A DNA stretch of 64,000 bases from Physcomitrium patens (taxonomy: Eukaryota > Streptophyta > Bryopsida > Funariales > Funariaceae). The stretch spans positions 1,371,847-1,435,846 of the forward strand of contig NC_037255.1 of NCBI RefSeq assembly GCF_000002425.4, in the 5' to 3' direction. Under the pieces are notes generated by a model. It worked only from the letters and a program-made list of their open reading frames with translations, made no database searches and was not told the origin of the DNA. Positions 59,992 to 64,000 of the stretch are shown here, piece after piece (the stretch's first letter is position 1; each line of letters begins with the position of its first letter). Made by a program: the position numbers and the translations under genes.

Positions 59992-61465
59992 ATGGCCGCA
60001 TGCCGCCGCGGCCTCCATGGGCTTCGCTTGTTGCTCAGGAAGCCCACTAGTATCGCCCATACCGCAGGTAGTTTTCCATTGTTGCACGAGGTGGAGGCGC
60101 AGACTCTGGGTTTTAGGGTCTTAAGGGGTTTTGCGGCATGCTCATGGCGGGTTCGAAGCGCTTATTTGCACGGGACGGGTCAGCGATGGTGCGAGCAGGA
60201 GGAGAATGTTGCTGGGTTGTCGTGTGTGGGATCAATTCGTACAGTTTCGGGTGAGGAAGCTGTGAGGAGCCACGTGGGATTCAGGAACAGGAACCTGTGG
60301 AAGGATGGGAGAGTGCGGGAGGCGAAGTTCGTGGAGAAGATTTGTGGAGTTTTGAAGCGGGGGGAATGGGGGATCGATACAGTGAATGATTTGGAGAAGA
60401 TGAGAATACGGCTGAGATCTAAACTCATGAACAAAGTGCTTCGACAAGTTGATGATCCCGAGCTTGCGAGTTTTTTCTTCCAGTGGGCCAGGAAACAACC
60501 CTCCTTCCATCCCAGCCTGCAAACTTATAATGCTATCATCGAGATAATGGGTGCTGCGCAGAATTTCGACGCGCAGAAACATTTGCTGCAGGTTTTGAAT
60601 TCTAGCTCCATCGCCTTTTCATCGCATTTTGGGATAATGACTGCATTAGATTTAGGCATTGCGTCGCTCCAATGAGTCGATTGAATCGTATGCTATAATA
60701 GCTGTCGTTGAGCTTTGATTGAAATTCTGAAGTTAAACAACCAATGGCGGGTCGAATTGGAGTGATTGGGTATCTGATGCGGAATAGTATCGGGGATGAA
60801 ATAGAATGGATGGTCCTTTCTGAATGTCATTGAGATACCTGATGTCTTTAACAAGTTGGGGGCATTGTGGACGAGCATTGTTATATATGTGTGCTACATG
60901 ATATTCACTCGAGGTGGTGTGTTTTCAGGATATGCATGGTCAAGGTGTGCAAGCGAATACGTCCACATTCAACATACTCTTGCTGGGATACAGTCGAGTT
61001 AACGACACAGACAGAGTAATGGAAACATTCAAACAAATGGAACAGTATGGGTGGAGTCCGAATGCCTTCACATTCAAATGTGTGATACGTTCTTTAGTAT
61101 GGAGTGGCAGGGCTTTGGAAGCCTTGTCTATATATCCCAAAATGATGGAATTTGGTTATGTTCCAGATAATTTTACATACAATGGTCTCATTGAAGGGCT
61201 GTGTAAGGCTGGGCACGTGAACGAGGCTTTTGTCATTTTCCAGGAAATGGAAGACCGGGGGCTAAGTCCTGACGCCATTGCCCATGCTGCCTTAATTAAG
61301 GGCCTTGACACAAAAGGGCGTATTGACGAGGCTTGTCGGATGTTTCAAGAAATGACCCTTAAGAACCTTCGTACTGTTGTGCATACCCACAAAGGGGTAA
61401 TGGGCGTCTTCAGTAAGAGGCACAAGGAAGCTTTGTCCTCGGATGCTGCCAGCGCTGGTGCTTAG
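59992..61465 (+). CDS. P-class PPR protein, organelle-targeted (378 aa, 2 exons)
   Basis: Exon 1 is 59,992-60,591 and exon 2 is 60,929-61,465; the intron is phase 0 (GTTTTG donor, TTTTCAG acceptor) and lies inside the first repeat. The start MAACRRGLHGLRLLLRKPTS is strongly basic and amphipathic, so mitochondrial or plastid import is likely. A linker with LMNKVLRQVDDPELASFFFQWARKQ (typical before plant PPR arrays) leads to five 35-residue repeats at about 178-352. Clear examples are NILLLGYSRVNDTDRVMETF, then NGLIEGLCKAGHVNEAFVIF. By family it would bind organelle RNA one base per repeat and help stability, splicing or processing. With five repeats it is short; the C-terminus stops soon after repeat 5 without an E, DYW or SMR domain. 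The target RNA is not predictable with confidence. Confidence 0.88.
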
Positions 61466-61508
61466 TGACGGTTAGTGCTGATTTGGGAGCATAATAATTT
61501 GACGCCGT

Positions 61509-61511
<3 letters not shown>

Positions 61512-61545
<34 letters not shown>
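61512..61545 (+). repeat. (TC)n microsatellite in the PPR 3' flank
   Basis: About seventeen TC units, 46 bases after the stop codon, probably within the 3' UTR. Confidence 0.95.
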
Positions 61546-61548
<3 letters not shown>

Positions 61549-64000
61549 TGGACGTCAATCAAATGCTGCTATTCACCAACTCCTCCGCCAAAATTTTACC
61601 TGACATGCGTTCGCTTCTAAAATATGAGTAAGCCCGCCATAACCACACAATCAGTTCATTGCAAGTAGTCAGTAGTGCTGTTGAAGTTGTTCTATGGTTT
61701 GTTTTTCTGGATTTGAATAGCATTTTGCAGGTACATGTGTCTGAAATTGTGTTTTGTTATGATTTTATTTTATTTTGTTTTTTACTAGATTCAAGTTTTA
61801 ATTTTCTTACTTTATTTTTCCGAACTTATGAGGATTTGTGTTAGTATGGCGGTTTCCCCTTACTGTAGATGACAATGATTATCTTGTTTTGAAAGTTACG
61901 AGTCTGTAACTTCAAGACCAGGCTCATTTTTCGGAGTTTTTCAATTCTGTGTACTTGGCAGGAAAAGTGCTGTGTTATGGAGACTTGCAGAGCTGACGGT
62001 TGGGACGCGTACAATCTTGGTTACCGCAGATCCAAGTCGTGGACATTTTGAAGGAGAAACCTCATTTATTATGACACTTTGCATCAGTTTTTGAGAATAC
62101 TACAGCGAAACGTGCAGTGGAAAAGGCATTGGTAATGATCAATGCATGACAACTTCAGTGATCATTTTGTTAGGTGAGGGGCGATCATATTCTTCACTGT
62201 TATAGCACGATTCTTCTCCGAAAGGAACTTTTCTTTTCTTTTCTTTTGTGTATTTTTCTCTCTTTCTTTGTTCTTTTTTAAAAAAGCATTTTTACAGAGA
62301 AGATTAATAGCCTACCAATGCGTAGAAGTTATCCAGAAAAAATCGACTTCTTTCGTGATCGCCAAAAGTTCACGGAGTCTTTTGTGAGAATCAGAAAGAA
62401 AGAAAAGCGACCTCACTTTCCTGTTAGGTGGTCGATATAAAGACTTGTATCACCTTTTTTTGTACATCTACAAGATTTTGAACAACATTGAGGACCCGAT
62501 TGCAGTGTACTGTATGTACTTTTTGTTGCAGTCATCTGCTTTTGGATGCAGTTTAAAGTTTTTAAAAATAGATTCAAGGTACTTCTTCACAATTTTGTGT
62601 ACATACTTCATTGTTATTCTGAAGAGAATCTAGGAGAATTGTCTAGATGCGACCATTTTGTGTCATTTGATACTTGCACTCGCCAAAATAGGGGACTGTT
62701 GCTGTTAAAAAATCCAGGGCGGGACCGTGGTACCATATCTATCTGTCCATCTATGAATAATTATGTATGGGTATCAATGAATCCAGATATCGACGTTGAG
62801 GGTGACGGTGGTCTCACGTGTGTGCACATGCTCACAAGGAGATGATTTTCATAGCTGTCAGGTCATTCGCAATCATTCAATTTTTTTCAGTGTAACGTCT
62901 CATGGATACGTGAGAATACGGAGAGACGATTATTTTGAATTCTGTTCTCCTGTATAGTCTCCAGCATCATAAACATCATTTCAGATATAGAGGATTACAG
63001 TTGCAGCAGCCCAGAATCAGCTCATTATCTGTGACCTACTGTGGAGGCTGGTTTTCGAACTCGTTCCACGCAATGCACATTGCCATGCTGTCAATTCACT
63101 GGACAATGTGCAAACAATTGAAATTATTCAGATTTTGTATTTAGACGTTGTGATTGGTGTTGATGTTCCACAAGCAAGATTTGGACCAGTTTACTTTAGT
63201 AACAAAATCTAGCCAATCAATTGTATAGAGCAATTGCATACACCATTGCACCTGATGTGTGGTATGAATTATAATGAATCCAACTGTGTAACTATGTCTT
63301 TTTTATTTATTAAAAATTGATAAGTATTGAATATTATTTGATTGTTAGATTAAATAAACTTGTGATTCTTTCGTTTATGTTCATTATGCATGATTTGGAC
63401 AGATTGGGTGAATTATCCTTTTAATATGAAAGTATAGTATGTTTTCGATTATTTATGATTTCATTTTACCGTTTTTATGCATGATGTAGTCGAAGTCTAT
63501 TTTTTAAAAAGATAATCGAGTTTTATTTTCAAAATTCAATTCACAATTGAAATTAATATTGATTCTTCAGGATTTGAGAAACATAACATTCCCATGGTTA
63601 GATTATTATTTCACTTGTCTGGTTTTTGCACTAGTTTCAGAAGTTTCAAGACACTCCACAATCATTTCACCTGATAGATTCTAGATGTGTACAAGTGATC
63701 TAATCCTGAATTTATTCACAACAGTGTATGTGCTTACATACTGAAAATAGCAATGTTATCGAGCCAATTTGCAAACAATATTACATACAGCATTTTTGTA
63801 ATCATTTTGCGAAACCAAACATAACGAAGTATAACTCAACTTCCAGGTACAGTAGATTTAGACTGGGTTTCATTTTCAAAACCACCAAAGACAACACTCA
63901 CTGCACAATTAACCAAAACTTGCACTGGAAACCTTGTTTCCCGCACAACTACTCCACTTCCAATCCTTCAAATTATTCTGGATCTACTTTCTGTTCCGAA
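61546..64000. other. 3' flank of the PPR gene and beyond
   Basis: Moderately AT-rich. Open frames at 62,546-62,845 and 62,935-63,144 have no recognisable motif and no supporting splice context. The last 700 bases are AT-rich with nothing supportable. Confidence 0.45.

Overview
This is a nuclear window from a land plant. Spliceosomal introns with GT..AG borders interrupt plant-type genes (a GT47 cell-wall glycosyltransferase, an IQD protein, a mitochondrial CGFS glutaredoxin, a P-class PPR protein). Between genes lie long AT-rich stretches, (TA)n tracts and decayed LTR retrotransposons. Gene density, composition and the abundance of solo LTR-like inserts suggest a moss (Physcomitrium-like) as my best guess; this is inference, not proof.

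Layout. 1-3.4 kb: possibly decayed coding sequence, then a large inverted repeat (arms of about 270 bp, AT-rich centre of about 1.1 kb). 3.9-6.3 kb (+): four-exon gene for a small two-membrane-segment protein with an organelle-type leader. 8.4-10.5 kb (-): two-exon MUR3-like GT47 gene, convergent with the former. 10.5-16 kb: upstream region, then AT-rich desert. 16.05-17.83 kb (+): decayed LRR receptor kinase pseudogene. 20.18-20.37 kb: MITE-like element. 22.9-24.1 kb (+): two-exon gene of a plant-specific family with an EPTSP...GQV motif. 27.2 kb (+): 67-residue zinc-ribbon protein. 27.4-34.5 kb: AT-rich, with old direct repeats, a GC-richer island and a coding relic.

34.6-41.65 kb is a decayed chromodomain-type Ty3/gypsy retrotransposon on the minus strand, interrupted by two later insertions with LTR-like ends (38,066-38,615 and 39,128-40,450). 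In both cases, removing the insert and one target-site copy makes the gag/pol reading frame continuous. A third LTR-like insert (42,927-44,583) splits a repeat whose uninterrupted relative lies near 47.2 kb. From 41.7 to 49 kb the sequence is repeats and relics.

49-64 kb is again genic: a seven-exon IQD gene (51.4-54.4 kb, +), convergent with a six-exon mitochondrial monothiol glutaredoxin gene (56.1-58.4 kb, -), which is divergent from a two-exon PPR gene (60.0-61.5 kb, +). The genes are ordinary nuclear neighbours with no visible shared pathway. Exon models were chosen by splice-site phase agreement and family motifs; UTRs are not resolved. I found no new multi-gene system. The most informative structure is the datable nest of insertions at 34.6-44.6 kb.
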